64,000 nt of DNA from Paenirhodobacter ferrireducens. Its GTDB lineage: Bacteria > Pseudomonadota > Alphaproteobacteria > Rhodobacterales > Rhodobacteraceae. The notes beneath the pieces are model-generated. The model made no database searches and had not been told where the DNA came from. It was given only the letters and a program-made list of their open reading frames with translations. Both the position numbers and the translations under genes were made by a program. This document shows positions 49,888 to 58,743 of this stretch, piece by piece. Every line of letters starts with the position of its first letter. Position 1 is the first letter of the stretch. The stretch spans positions 62,001-126,000 of the forward strand of contig NZ_SAVB01000007.1 in assembly GCF_004022265.1 (NCBI RefSeq), written 5' to 3'.

Positions 49888-50208
49888 ATGAAAGTGACCT
49901 TCATTGCCGCAGACGGCACCGTGACCGAGGTCGAGGTGGACGAGGGGCAGAGCCTGATGCAGGCCGCGGTGAGCCATGATGTCGATGGCATCATCGGCGA
50001 ATGCGGCGGGTCGATGATGTGCGCCACCTGCCATTGCTATGTGGACGAGGCCTGGGCGGAGCGGGTCGGGGCGCAACAGGACGGCGAATCCGATCTGCTC
50101 GACTGCGCCGTGTCCGAGGTGAGGCCGGGCAGCCGCCTGTCGTGTCAGATCCGGATGACGGCCGAGCTCGACGGGGTGGTCATCCATCTTCCCGAGGCGC
50201 AGCTGTGA
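49888..50208 (+). CDS. [2Fe-2S] ferredoxin, putidaredoxin type
   Basis: 106 residues, the same length as putidaredoxin. Cluster ligands C39, C45, C48 and C86 fall at the same numbers as in putidaredoxin (CX5CX2C...C). Single-electron shuttle from the following reductase to the P450. Two further Cys (C50, C73) are present. Overlaps the reductase by 4 bp. Confidence 0.94.
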   Translation: MKVTFIAADGTVTEVEVDEGQSLMQAAVSHDVDGIIGECGGSMMCATCHCYVDEAWAERVGAQQDGESDLLDCAVSEVRPGSRLSCQIRMTAELDGVVIHLPEAQL

Positions 50209-51428
50209 CGGCCGGGGTGGTGATCGTGGGCGCGGGGCAGGGTGGGTTCCAGCTGGCCGCGAGCCTGCGTCAGGACGGTTTCGACCGTCCCGTCACCCTG
50301 ATCGGCGAGGAGCCGGGCCTGCCCTATCAGCGCCCGCCGCTGTCAAAGGCCTATATGGCAGACGGGGCGGGCGAGCGGCTGGTGCTCAAGCCCGCCGCCT
50401 TCTTCGAGCGCGCGGGGATCGAGCGGCTTGCGGGGCTGCGCGTCACCGCGATCGACCGGGCGGCCCGGCGTGTCGCGCTGAGCGACGGCACACAGCGCGA
50501 CTATGTGCAGCTGGTGCTGGCGACGGGGGCGCGCAACATGCGCCCGCCTCTGCCCGGCCTCGACGCGCCGGGGGTGCTCGGTCTGCGCACCCTCGCCGAT
50601 GCCGCGCGGCTCCGCGCCGCGCTTGTGCTCGCGCGCGCCGTGGTGGTGATCGGTGGCGGCTTCATCGGTCTCGAATTCGCGGCGATGGCGCGGCAAGCGG
50701 GTCTCGGGGTGACGGTGATCGAGGCCGGGGAGCGGCTGATGGCGCGTGCCGTCACCCCCGCCAGCTCGGACTGGTTCGCCGCGTTGCACCGGGCGATGGG
50801 CACCGATGTCCGGCTTGGCTGCGCTGCGACCGGGGTGGAGACGGACGCGGCCGGCAGGGCCTGTGCGGTGACACTGGCCGATGGCGGGCGGGTCGCGGGG
50901 GATCTGATCCTCGTCGCCGCGGGCGTTCGGCCGAATGTCGAGCTGGCCGCAGAGGCTGGCGTGTCGGTCGACAACGGCATTGTCGTCGATGGCTGTCTGC
51001 GCAGCTCGGATCCGGCGATCTTCGCGCTTGGCGACTGCGCCGCCTTCCCGCTGCCGGGCGCCGGGCAGGTGCGCTTCGAATCGGTGCAGGCGGCGGTCGA
51101 GCACGCGCGCCACATCGCGCGCGCGATCACGACCGGCGCAGAGACCGCCTTCGCGATGGTGCCGTGGTTCTGGAGCGATCAGGGCAAGGCGAGGCTGCAG
51201 ATTGCCGGGATCGCCGCCGGGGCGGATGCGGTGCAGCGGGTGCCGCAGGCGGCCGAGGGCGGCTTCATGGCGCTGGCTTGGGCCGGCGACCGGCTGGCCG
51301 CGGTCGAGACGGTGGGGCTTGCGGCGCAACATGTCGCGGCGCGCAGGCTGATCGGCGCGCCGCGCGCGCTGATCGCCGCGGCGGGGTTCGACCTCCGGCA
51401 GGCGCTGCTGGCGGGCGCCGAGCGCTGA
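50205..51428 (+). CDS. FAD-dependent ferredoxin reductase (putidaredoxin-reductase type)
   Basis: 407 residues from GTG 50205 (ATGA-like overlap with the ferredoxin). FAD motif VIVGAGQGGFQLAASL (~5-20), PYQRPPLSKAYM, NADH motif VVVIGGGFIGLEFA (~145), FAD-contact FALGDCAAFPL, C-terminal reductase domain with VPWFWSDQGKARLQIAG. Completes the class I NADH-reductase-ferredoxin-P450 chain. Confidence 0.93.
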   Translation: MTAGVVIVGAGQGGFQLAASLRQDGFDRPVTLIGEEPGLPYQRPPLSKAYMADGAGERLVLKPAAFFERAGIERLAGLRVTAIDRAARRVALSDGTQRDYVQLVLATGARNMRPPLPGLDAPGVLGLRTLADAARLRAALVLARAVVVIGGGFIGLEFAAMARQAGLGVTVIEAGERLMARAVTPASSDWFAALHRAMGTDVRLGCAATGVETDAAGRACAVTLADGGRVAGDLILVAAGVRPNVELAAEAGVSVDNGIVVDGCLRSSDPAIFALGDCAAFPLPGAGQVRFESVQAAVEHARHIARAITTGAETAFAMVPWFWSDQGKARLQIAGIAAGADAVQRVPQAAEGGFMALAWAGDRLAAVETVGLAAQHVAARRLIGAPRALIAAAGFDLRQALLAGAER

Positions 51429-51439
51429 GACCGGCGGCC

Positions 51440-51458
51440 GGCGCCGGGGGGGGGCGCC
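51440..51458 (+). terminator. G9-containing hairpin after the reductase gene
   Basis: GGCGCC (51440-51445) and GGCGCC (51453-51458) flank a run of nine G (51446-51454). Likely hairpin at the operon end; a homopolymer of this length is also prone to length change. Confidence 0.4.
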
Positions 51459-51542
51459 AAGACGCATCACCCCTTGCCGCCGCGCTCCGGCAACCCGGAT
51501 CCGTTTGCCGCACTATGCGGGCTGACCAAGGAGAGAAAACCG

Positions 51543-51932
51543 ATGAAATCCCGTGCCGCCGTCACCTTTGCGCCCGGCCAACCGCTCGAAATCGTCGAGA
51601 TCGACGTCGCCCCGCCGCACAGGGCGAGGTGCTGATCCGGATCACCGATACCGGCGTGAGCCACACCGACGCCTTCACCTGTTCGGCGACGATCCGAAGG
51701 GCGTCTTTCCCGTCGTGCTCGGGCATGTGGGGGCGGGGATCGTGGCCCAGGTCGGCGACAGCGTGACCCTGGTCCGGCCCGGCGATCAGGTGATCCCGCT
51801 CTGCACCGCGGCATGCGGCACATGCGAATTCTGCAGGTCCGGCAAGACCAAGCTTTGCGTCGCGGTGCGCGCCACCGAGGGCAGGGGGCTGATCCCCGAC
51901 GGCACGACACGCTTTTCCTATAGGGGCGCGCC
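51543..51932 (+). pseudogene. Remnant of glutathione-dependent formaldehyde dehydrogenase (class III ADH)
   Basis: About the first third of an AdhC/FrmA-type enzyme in three reading frames: [21 protein letters not shown] from ATG 51543, then [20 protein letters not shown], then [21 protein letters not shown] through [15 protein letters not shown] to [14 protein letters not shown]. Two frameshifts (near 51620 and 51687), loss of the catalytic-zinc Cys (ATGVCHTD has become TDTGVSHTD) and Glu (GHEGAG has become GHVGAG), and a truncated C-terminus at the convergent acyl-CoA dehydrogenase. Once oxidised S-hydroxymethylglutathione, the product of formaldehyde and glutathione. Meaningful beside an O-demethylating P450. 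Confidence 0.85.
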
Positions 51933-51955
51933 GGCCCCGCCGCGACCGGACCGCC

Positions 51956-53530
51956 TCAGCCGAGCTCGATCTCGAGCATCTCGGCGTGATGGCGGATCTG
52001 CGCGGGCAGATGCGCGGCAGCGCGCGCGGCGAGGTGGTGCAACCGGTCGGGATCGGGCGCATGCGGCGCCGCGGCCGCGAGGCAGGCCCAGACGCGGCTG
52101 GATGCGGCGGCCACCGTCAGCCGCATGAAGGCGGTCGCACCGGCGCCGGGATCCTCGGTCGCCAGCATCCTGTGCCGCGCCGCCTGCCAGGCGGCCTGCG
52201 TGGCCGGCACCGGGGCAAGCCAGTCGGCGAAAGCCTGGGCCGCGGCGCCGTCGGCGTGACGCAGCAGCCGCCCGGCCAGGGTCACCGCATGAATGCCGTT
52301 CGCGCCCTCGTAGATCGGTGTGATCCGCGCGTCGCGCAGGATCTGCTCGACCCGGTATTCGCGCAGGTAGCCGTAGCCGCCAAGCACCTGGATCGCGAGA
52401 TCCGCCGCCGCGACGCCGCCCTCGGTGCCGGCGAACTTGCACACCGGCGTCAGGAAATCGAGCAACGGGGCGCTTTCGTCCAGATCCATCTCGACCAGCG
52501 CCATCTGCACCAGGGCCCGCAGGCCGAGCGCGATGGTCTCGGCCTCGTCGAGCATCCGGCGCACGTCGGCATGGGCGTCCAGCGCCAGCCCGCTGCGGCC
52601 TTGCCGGCGTGTCGCGGCATAGCTGCGGGCGATCGCGGCCGCCCGCGCGGCATGGCCCACGCCCTGCAGCGAGACGTCGAGCCGGGCATGGTTCATCATC
52701 GTGAACATCTCGCGCAGCCCGTCGCCCTCGCGGCCGAGAAGCTGCGCCGGGGCGGCGTCGAACAGCATCTGGCAGGTGGGCGAGCCGTGCAGCCCCATCT
52801 TTTCCTCGATCCGGGTGACGGTGACCGGCAGACGTTGGCCGTCCTCGCCATGCGAGGGCACGAGGAACAGGCTCAGCCCCTTGACCCCGCTTTGTGCGGT
52901 GCCGCTGCGCGCCAGCACCAGGTGCAGGATGTGCGGCGTCAGGTCCTGATCGCCGCCGGAGATGAAGATCTTCTCGCCGTCGATCCGCCAGTGCCCGTCA
53001 CGCCGGACCGCCTGCGTGCGCACTCCCGAAAGATCCGAGCCGGCGCCGGGTTCGGTCAGCGCCATCGTCGCGAGCCACTCGCCCGAGGCCAGTCGGGGCA
53101 GCCACAGGGCGCGCTGCGCCTCGGTGCCGAAACGGGCGATGGTGCGCGCCGCGCCCGGCACCAGCCCGACGACCATCTGCAACGCATGCGAGGCGGCGGC
53201 GAAGATCTCGGTTACGGCGCCGGCCAGGGCGGCGGGCATGCCCTGGCCGCCGCTTTCTTCGGGCAGCGCGAGCGCGTGCCAGCCCTGCGCGACGAAGCTG
53301 CCATAGGCGGCCCGCAACCCGGCCGGCATGACCACGCGGCCGTTCTCGAGCCGGCAGCCCTCGAGATCGCCGGCCTCGTCCGCGGGGGCGATCTCGGCCG
53401 CCGCGAGCCGCCCGAACTGCGCGACGATCTCGCGGGCGAGATCGCCGTCCCAGCCGGGCAGGCGGGACGCCCCGGCGACATGCTCGAGGGTGAAAAGAAT
53501 GTCATCGACGGGGGCGTTGAACGGGGTCAT
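51956..53530 (-). CDS. Acyl-CoA dehydrogenase
   Basis: 524 residues, longer than the ~380 of classical members, with an extra C-terminal domain. FAD/substrate loops [19 protein letters not shown] and [12 protein letters not shown], and the catalytic-Glu segment [15 protein letters not shown]. Introduces a 2,3-double bond in an acyl-CoA. In an operon with an aryl-acid transporter and amidohydrolase beside hydroxycinnamate genes, the likely substrate is a dihydro-hydroxycinnamoyl- (phenylpropanoyl-) CoA, which would feed the hydratase-lyase on the other strand. Confidence 0.88.
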   Translation of the reverse strand: MTPFNAPVDDILFTLEHVAGASRLPGWDGDLAREIVAQFGRLAAAEIAPADEAGDLEGCRLENGRVVMPAGLRAAYGSFVAQGWHALALPEESGGQGMPAALAGAVTEIFAAASHALQMVVGLVPGAARTIARFGTEAQRALWLPRLASGEWLATMALTEPGAGSDLSGVRTQAVRRDGHWRIDGEKIFISGGDQDLTPHILHLVLARSGTAQSGVKGLSLFLVPSHGEDGQRLPVTVTRIEEKMGLHGSPTCQMLFDAAPAQLLGREGDGLREMFTMMNHARLDVSLQGVGHAARAAAIARSYAATRRQGRSGLALDAHADVRRMLDEAETIALGLRALVQMALVEMDLDESAPLLDFLTPVCKFAGTEGGVAAADLAIQVLGGYGYLREYRVEQILRDARITPIYEGANGIHAVTLAGRLLRHADGAAAQAFADWLAPVPATQAAWQAARHRMLATEDPGAGATAFMRLTVAAASSRVWACLAAAAPHAPDPDRLHHLAARAAAHLPAQIRHHAEMLEIELG

Positions 53531-54408
53531 GGCGTTTCCTTCAGCCCGAGCAACCGGGCGGCATTGTCTTTCAGGATTTTCGGGCGGACCGCGTCGCGGA
53601 TCGGCAGCGCGTCGAATTCGGCAAGCCAGCCCTCGGGGGCGATCATCGGCCAGTCGGAGCCGAACAGGACGCGGTCCTGCAGCAGGGTGTTTGCGTATTG
53701 GATCAGGACCGGCGGGAAATACTTCGGGCGCCAGCCCGACAGGTCGATCCAGACATTGGGCTTGTGCACCGCCATCGCGAGCGCCTCTTCCTGCCAGGGA
53801 AAGGACGGATGGGCGGCGATGATCTGCAGGTCGGGAAAATCCGCCGCCACGTCATCAAGGAACATCGGGTTCGAGTATTTCAGCCGCATCCCGTTGCCGC
53901 CGCGCATCCCCGCCCCGACGCCGGTCTGGCCGGTATGGAACAGCGCCGGCACGCCGGCCGCCTCGATCGCCTCATAGAGCGGGTAGGCGGCGCGGTCGTT
54001 CGGGAAGAACCCCTGCATCGTCGGGTGGAACTTGAAACCGCGGATGCCGAAGTCCTCGACCAGCCGCCGTGCCTCGCGCGCGCCAGCCTTGCCGCGCGCC
54101 GGGTCGATCGAGCCGAAGGGGATCAGGATGTCGGCATGGTCGGAGGCCGCTTGCGCGACCTCCTCGTTTTGATAGCGCCGATAGCCGGTCTCGCGTTCAG
54201 CATCGACGGGAAAGACCACCGCGGCGATGTTCTTCTCGCGATAGGCGGCGGCGGTCTCGTGCAGGGTCGGCGGATGTGTCCAGGGCGCGTGGAAATACCG
54301 CGCCATCTCGGCCTGCAGCGCGTCATAGCCGTCGTCGGCATGGCAGCCGCAGGGCTCCTCGGCGTGGACATGGATGTCGATGGCGCGGATCGTGCTTGGC
54401 GCAATCAT
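53527..54408 (-). CDS. Amidohydrolase-2 family hydrolase
   Basis: 293 residues from ATG 54408, overlapping the dehydrogenase by 4 bp. Metal motif DIHVHAEEP at the N-terminus, then GFKFHPTMQGFFP, LFHTGQTGVG, AAHPSFPW and the late Asp in LFGSDWP. The family includes decarboxylases, lactonases and, in hydroxycinnamate loci of Rhodococcus, the 4-hydroxyphenyl-beta-ketoacyl-CoA hydrolase CouO. A retro-Claisen type hydrolase of an aryl-beta-ketoacyl-CoA fits this location. Substrate not proven. Confidence 0.8.
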   Translation of the reverse strand: MIAPSTIRAIDIHVHAEEPCGCHADDGYDALQAEMARYFHAPWTHPPTLHETAAAYREKNIAAVVFPVDAERETGYRRYQNEEVAQAASDHADILIPFGSIDPARGKAGAREARRLVEDFGIRGFKFHPTMQGFFPNDRAAYPLYEAIEAAGVPALFHTGQTGVGAGMRGGNGMRLKYSNPMFLDDVAADFPDLQIIAAHPSFPWQEEALAMAVHKPNVWIDLSGWRPKYFPPVLIQYANTLLQDRVLFGSDWPMIAPEGWLAEFDALPIRDAVRPKILKDNAARLLGLKETP

Positions 54409-54411
54409 TGC

Positions 54412-55623
54412 TCAGTCCTGCGCCGTGGGCATGGCGTCGCGTCGCCGCAACAGGATCACCGCCGCCGCTCCGGCCAGCAGGGTGATCGGGAACAGCGTGT
54501 ACATCACCCCCTCGGGGCCCGCCCCCGAGGCCACGACGGCCCCGGCCAGCAACGGCCCGGCGATCGAGCCAAGGCGTCCGACGCCGACCGCGACGCCAAC
54601 CCCGGTGCCGCGGATCTGGAAGGGATAGCAGCGCGGCGCGATGCCATAGAGGATCGCCTGGATGCACAGGATGCCGGCACCGACGATGAACCCGCCGAGC
54701 AGCATCCAGCCGAGCGACGCCGGCAGCATTGCGAGCATCAGCAGCGCAAGGCCCGCAGCGGCAAAGCACAGCGCCACCGTGGCGAGCGGGTTGTCGCGGT
54801 CAAGCACCTTGCCGCCGATCAGGCTGCCGAGGATGCCGCCGATGTTGAACAGGACCTGCACCAGCGAGGCGTCCGGCTTGCTCAGCCCGCGCGAGACCAG
54901 CAGCTGCGGCATCCAGTTCAGCAGCGCATAGACGACGATCAGGCCGAGGAAGAACGACAGCCACAGCAGCACCGTGCGCGCAAGCGAGGACGGCGCCAGG
55001 ATGTCGCCGATCGCTTCCCAGATCTTTTCCGACTTGGCCTTCTCGACCTTGAGCGGCGGCAGCAGCGCAAGGATCAGCGGTGTGATCACGATCGGCAGGA
55101 TGCCCCCGATGAGGAAGATCTCGCGCCAGCCGCCACCATGCCAGCCCTGCATCGCGACGAGGCTCGCGGTGGCGCCGCCAAGCGGCACCCCGGCATACAT
55201 GATCGACACCGCGCGGCCGCGGAAATCGGGCGTGCTGGTCTCCGCGGCGATCGTCACCAGGATCGGAAAGGCGCCGCCAAGGCCGACGCCGGTCAGGAAG
55301 CGCATCACCAGAAGCTGCTCAAAGCTCGAGGTCATCGCCGTGGCGATCGAGAAGATGCCGAAGGTGACGAGCGAGAGCGCCAGCGCATTGCGCCGGCCCC
55401 AGGCGTCCGAGCTTCGCCCGCCGAGGAACGAGCCGAAGATCAGCCCGAAGGTGGCGGCCGAGAAGAACAGTCCGATCTGCGGGCCGCTGAGCCCGAATTC
55501 CGGGACAATCTTCGGGATCGCGACGCCTGCCGATTGCAGGTCGAAGCCCTCGATGATCGCGGCGAGGCAGACAAGCGTCAGCGCCCGGCGACCGCCGTGG
55601 CGGCTGTCGGATAAACTATGCAT
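54412..55623 (-). CDS. MFS transporter, aromatic acid:H+ symporter (AAHS) family
   Basis: 403 residues from ATG 55623 (AGGAAA upstream). Twelve predicted membrane segments; motif A GGRSSDAWGRRNAL in loop 2-3 and the AAHS-like DLQSAGVAIPKIVPEFG in helix 1, as in PcaK/MhpT relatives. Imports an aromatic acid with protons, here probably a hydroxycinnamate. Three bp from the amidohydrolase start; 56 bp after the MarR stop, so marR-mfs-amidohydrolase-acyl-CoA dehydrogenase may form one unit. Confidence 0.88.
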   Translation of the reverse strand: MHSLSDSRHGGRRALTLVCLAAIIEGFDLQSAGVAIPKIVPEFGLSGPQIGLFFSAATFGLIFGSFLGGRSSDAWGRRNALALSLVTFGIFSIATAMTSSFEQLLVMRFLTGVGLGGAFPILVTIAAETSTPDFRGRAVSIMYAGVPLGGATASLVAMQGWHGGGWREIFLIGGILPIVITPLILALLPPLKVEKAKSEKIWEAIGDILAPSSLARTVLLWLSFFLGLIVVYALLNWMPQLLVSRGLSKPDASLVQVLFNIGGILGSLIGGKVLDRDNPLATVALCFAAAGLALLMLAMLPASLGWMLLGGFIVGAGILCIQAILYGIAPRCYPFQIRGTGVGVAVGVGRLGSIAGPLLAGAVVASGAGPEGVMYTLFPITLLAGAAAVILLRRRDAMPTAQD

Positions 55624-55679
55624 GGATTTTCCTCCCTGGGCGGGGCTCTCTCCCTCCCCGCCGTGTGTCGTGATCTGGG

Positions 55680-56159
55680 TCAGTCTCCCTCGTCGCCCTG
55701 CCAAACCTTCATCAGCAGGCGCCGCAGCTCTGCCCGCTCCGACCCGGAAAGCGCGCAAAGAAGGTGGTCTTCATGGTCCTTCAGCCGCTCGAGGGCCTCG
55801 GCGGTCAGCTCCTTGCCGGTTCTGGTCGGGAACAGCTTCTGGACCCGGTTGTCGTTGGGGTCCGCCTCCCGCAGGAACAGCCCGCGCTGTTCCAGCTCGG
55901 CGAGGATGGACACGATGTTCGCCCGTTTCAGGCCGATCGCGCGGCAGATGTCGGCGGCCGAGATGCCCGGGTTCTCGACGATCATCAGCAGCACGCTGAG
56001 CGGCACCGCCCGCAGGGACAGCGATTCGAGCGCGGCGCTCATTCCCTGCATGTCGCGGATCGAGGCGCGGCGCAGGTGGTACCCTACCAGATCGGCAAGA
56101 AATTCAAGCCGTTCCTCCCCGGGTTCGGGCTTTGGGACGGTCTTGTGGGGGGCAGCCAT
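55680..56159 (-). CDS. MarR-family regulator of hydroxycinnamate genes (CouR/FerR-like)
   Basis: 159 residues from ATG 56159 (CAGGAG upstream). MarR winged helix: AVPLSVLLMIVENPGISAADICRAIGLKRANIVSILAELEQRGLF then ADPNDNRVQKLFPT (short quotes; wing near residue 88). In Rhodopseudomonas CouR and Sphingobium FerC, MarR-type repressors release DNA on binding hydroxycinnamoyl-CoA; the context here is the same. Divergent from the vdh-ech-fcs genes with a tandem operator between. Confidence 0.88.
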   Translation of the reverse strand: MAAPHKTVPKPEPGEERLEFLADLVGYHLRRASIRDMQGMSAALESLSLRAVPLSVLLMIVENPGISAADICRAIGLKRANIVSILAELEQRGLFLREADPNDNRVQKLFPTRTGKELTAEALERLKDHEDHLLCALSGSERAELRRLLMKVWQGDEGD

Positions 56160-56207
56160 TGCCAGTTCTCCTGTGTCATCGGCAACCAGAACGTGAACAG
56201 GATTAAT

Positions 56208-56250
56208 GCTATACAGTATAACAGTCAATCGCTATATCGTATAACAGTCA
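56208..56250. promoter_or_regulatory. Tandem MarR operator
   Basis: GCTATACAGTATAACAGTCA (56208-56227) and GCTATATCGTATAACAGTCA (56231-56250): 20-bp direct repeats differing at two bases, start-to-start 23 bp. The first contains the perfect palindrome TATAC-A-GTATA; the second is one base off. They cover the probable -35 of marR on the minus strand (TTGACT). Confidence 0.75.
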
Positions 56251-56305
56251 GGCGGCCGATGATTCGGGGGAGACAGAATCTCGGCGCAACCTTGGGGAGG
56301 AGCGA

Positions 56306-57757
56306 ATGACTGTCGTTGACATGAGGATTGCGGGCATGTCCCGCGCGGCACAGGACGGGCGCCGGTACCGCAGGCACAATCCGGTTTCCGGCGCCGTCGC
56401 CACCGAGGCCGCGGCGGCAAGCGTCGCGGATGCGGTTGCGGCCGCCGAGGCGGCCGATGCGGCGTTCCCGGCCTGGGCGGCGCTCGGCCCGAACGCGCGC
56501 CGCGCCGCGCTGTTGAAGGCGGCCGATGCGCTTGCGGCCAAGGGCGATGCCTTCGTCGAGGCGATGGCGACCGAGACCGGGGCGACCGAGATGTGGGCGC
56601 GGTTCAACGTGATGCTCGCCGCCTCGATGCTGCGCGAGGCCGCGGCGCTGACGACGCAGATTGCCGGCGAGGTGATCCCCTCCGACAAGCCGGGCTGCGT
56701 GTCGATGGGGCTGCGTGAGCCGGCGGGAGTGGTGCTTGGCATCGCGCCCTGGAACGCGCCGGTGATCCTTGGCGTGCGGGCGCTGGCAACGCCGCTCGCC
56801 TGTGGCAACGGCGTGGTGTTCAAGGCCTCCGAGCTGTGCCCGCGCACCCATGCGCTGATCGTCGAGGCGCTGGAAGAGGCCGGGCTGCCGGCCGGGCTGG
56901 TCAGCTTCGTCACCAATGCGCCGGAAGACGCCGCCGAGATCGTCGGCGCGCTGATCGACCATCCGGCGATCCGCCGCATCAATTTCACCGGCTCGACCAA
57001 AGTCGGACGGATCATTGCCGAACGCGCGGCGCGCCACTTCAAGCCCTGCCTGCTGGAGCTTGGCGGCAAGGCGCCGCTGCTGGTGCTGCGTGATGCCGAT
57101 CTCGACGAGGCGGTGAATGCCGCGATCTTCGGCGCCTTCTTCAATCAGGGGCAGATCTGCATGTCGACAGAGCGGATCATCCTCGCCCCGGAGATCGCCG
57201 ATGCCTTCGTCGCGCGGTTCATCGCCCGTGCCGCCTCGCTCAAGGCTGGTGACCCGGCGATCGGGGATTGCCCGCTCGGCGCAGTGATCGACGCCCGGAC
57301 CGTGGCGAAGGTGAGCGAGCTGATCGAGGATGCCCGGGCGAAGGGGGCGGAGATCCATTCCGCCGGGCCTGCGGAGGGCGTGCTGATGCCGGCCCAGGTG
57401 GTGGACCGGGTGACCCCCGAGATGCGCCTTTATGCCGAGGAAAGCTTCGGCCCGGTCGTCGCGATCCTGCGCGCGACGGACGAGGACGATCAGATCCGGC
57501 TGGCGAATGATACCGAATACGGCCTGTCGGCGGCGGTTTTCACCACCGATATCGCCCGCGGTCTGACCGTCGCCCGGAAGATCCGCTCGGGCATGTGCCA
57601 CATCAACGGCGCCACCGTCCATGACGAGGCGCAGATGCCCTTCGGCGGGACCAAGGCCTCGGGCTATGGCCGCTTCGGCGGCAAGTCGGGGATCGAGGAA
57701 TTCACCGAGCTGCGCTGGATCACCTTCGAAACCCAGCCCGGGCATTACCCGCTCTGA
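56306..57757 (+). CDS. vdh: Aldehyde dehydrogenase, vanillin/4-hydroxybenzaldehyde dehydrogenase
   Basis: 483 residues from ATG 56306 (GGGGAGG upstream). ALDH motifs APWNAPVILGVRALATPLA, FTGSTKVGRIIAERA, Glu in LELGGKAPL, catalytic Cys in NQGQICMSTERI, C-terminal GGTKASGYGRFGG. With hydratase-lyase and CoA ligase downstream it should oxidise vanillin to vanillate or 4-hydroxybenzaldehyde to 4-hydroxybenzoate. Name based on context and family. Confidence 0.88.
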   Translation: MTVVDMRIAGMSRAAQDGRRYRRHNPVSGAVATEAAAASVADAVAAAEAADAAFPAWAALGPNARRAALLKAADALAAKGDAFVEAMATETGATEMWARFNVMLAASMLREAAALTTQIAGEVIPSDKPGCVSMGLREPAGVVLGIAPWNAPVILGVRALATPLACGNGVVFKASELCPRTHALIVEALEEAGLPAGLVSFVTNAPEDAAEIVGALIDHPAIRRINFTGSTKVGRIIAERAARHFKPCLLELGGKAPLLVLRDADLDEAVNAAIFGAFFNQGQICMSTERIILAPEIADAFVARFIARAASLKAGDPAIGDCPLGAVIDARTVAKVSELIEDARAKGAEIHSAGPAEGVLMPAQVVDRVTPEMRLYAEESFGPVVAILRATDEDDQIRLANDTEYGLSAAVFTTDIARGLTVARKIRSGMCHINGATVHDEAQMPFGGTKASGYGRFGGKSGIEEFTELRWITFETQPGHYPL

Positions 57758-57842
57758 GCGGGCCCGCGACATGCGGTGGCGGGCGGGGCCGAGGCGGCCC
57801 CGGCATCGCCCCCCCTTTACGGAAAACAAAAGGAAGAAGACC

Positions 57843-58670
57843 ATGGCTAACGATCACGACACGGTTGTCTACGAGGTCAGCAACGGCATCGCCTGGCTGA
57901 AGTTCAACCGCCCCGAGAAGCGCAACGCGATGTCGCCCGCGCTGAACCGCGCGATGATGGAGGCGCTCGACGCGCTCGAGTTCCGCGATGATGTCGGGGT
58001 GCTCGTGCTCACCGGCGAGGGCACCTCGTGGACCGCCGGCATGGATCTGAAGGAATATTTCCGCGAGACCGAAAAGGACGGGCTGAAGGGCGTGCGCAAG
58101 TCGCAGCGCGAATCCTACGGCTGGTGGCGACGGCTGCGCTGGTATCAGAAGCCGACGATCGCGATGGTCAACGGCTGGTGCTTCGGCGGCGGCTATGGTC
58201 CGCTTTTTGCCTGTGACCTCGCGTTCTGCGCCGACGAGGCGAAGTTCGGCCTGTCGGAGATCAACTGGGGCATCCTGCCCGGCGGTGGCGCGACCAAGGT
58301 GGCGGTGGAGCTGCTGCCGTTCCGCAAGGCGATGTATCACGCGATGCTGGGCGAGCCGATCGACGGCAAGACTGCGGCCGAGTGGGGGCTGGTGAACGAG
58401 TCGATGCCGCTTGCCGCTTTGAAGGACCGGGTGACGGCAGTGGCACAGACCCTGCTGCAGAAGAACCCGGTCGCGCTCAAGGCCACCAAGGACGCGGTCC
58501 GCCGCGTCGGCGTGATGACCTATGACGAGGCCGAGGATTACCTCGTCCGGGCGCAGGAGGCGGCGAATTCCTACGACAACGAGGGCCGCAAGGAGGGTAT
58601 CCGCCAGTTCATCGATGAGAAGTCCTACAAGCCGGGGCTCGGCGCCTACGACAAGAGCCGCAAGAGCTGA
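57843..58670 (+). CDS. ech: Hydroxycinnamoyl-CoA hydratase-lyase (feruloyl-CoA hydratase)
   Basis: 275 residues from ATG 57843. Clear member of the HCHL/Ech group: FNRPEKRNAMSPALNRAM, TSWTAGMDLKEYFRE, VNGWCFGGG, and GLSEINWGI (catalytic Glu139, equivalent to E143 of Pseudomonas HCHL), C-terminal IDEKSYKPGLGAYDKSRKS. Hydrates feruloyl- or p-coumaroyl-CoA and cleaves it to acetyl-CoA plus vanillin or 4-hydroxybenzaldehyde. Position 119 is Gly where Pseudomonas HCHL, from memory, has Ser. Confidence 0.94.
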   Translation: MANDHDTVVYEVSNGIAWLKFNRPEKRNAMSPALNRAMMEALDALEFRDDVGVLVLTGEGTSWTAGMDLKEYFRETEKDGLKGVRKSQRESYGWWRRLRWYQKPTIAMVNGWCFGGGYGPLFACDLAFCADEAKFGLSEINWGILPGGGATKVAVELLPFRKAMYHAMLGEPIDGKTAAEWGLVNESMPLAALKDRVTAVAQTLLQKNPVALKATKDAVRRVGVMTYDEAEDYLVRAQEAANSYDNEGRKEGIRQFIDEKSYKPGLGAYDKSRKS

Positions 58671-58743
58671 GGCCCATCGGGCGGCCGGGCGCAGGGGAGA
58701 TTTGTCCGGCCGCAACGACATCTGACAGCACGGGAGGAGGACC

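Noticed and set aside
51440-51458. Nine-G run as a phase-variation switch
   Set aside because: It lies outside any coding frame, after the reductase stop, so slippage would not alter a protein; no promoter is evident there.
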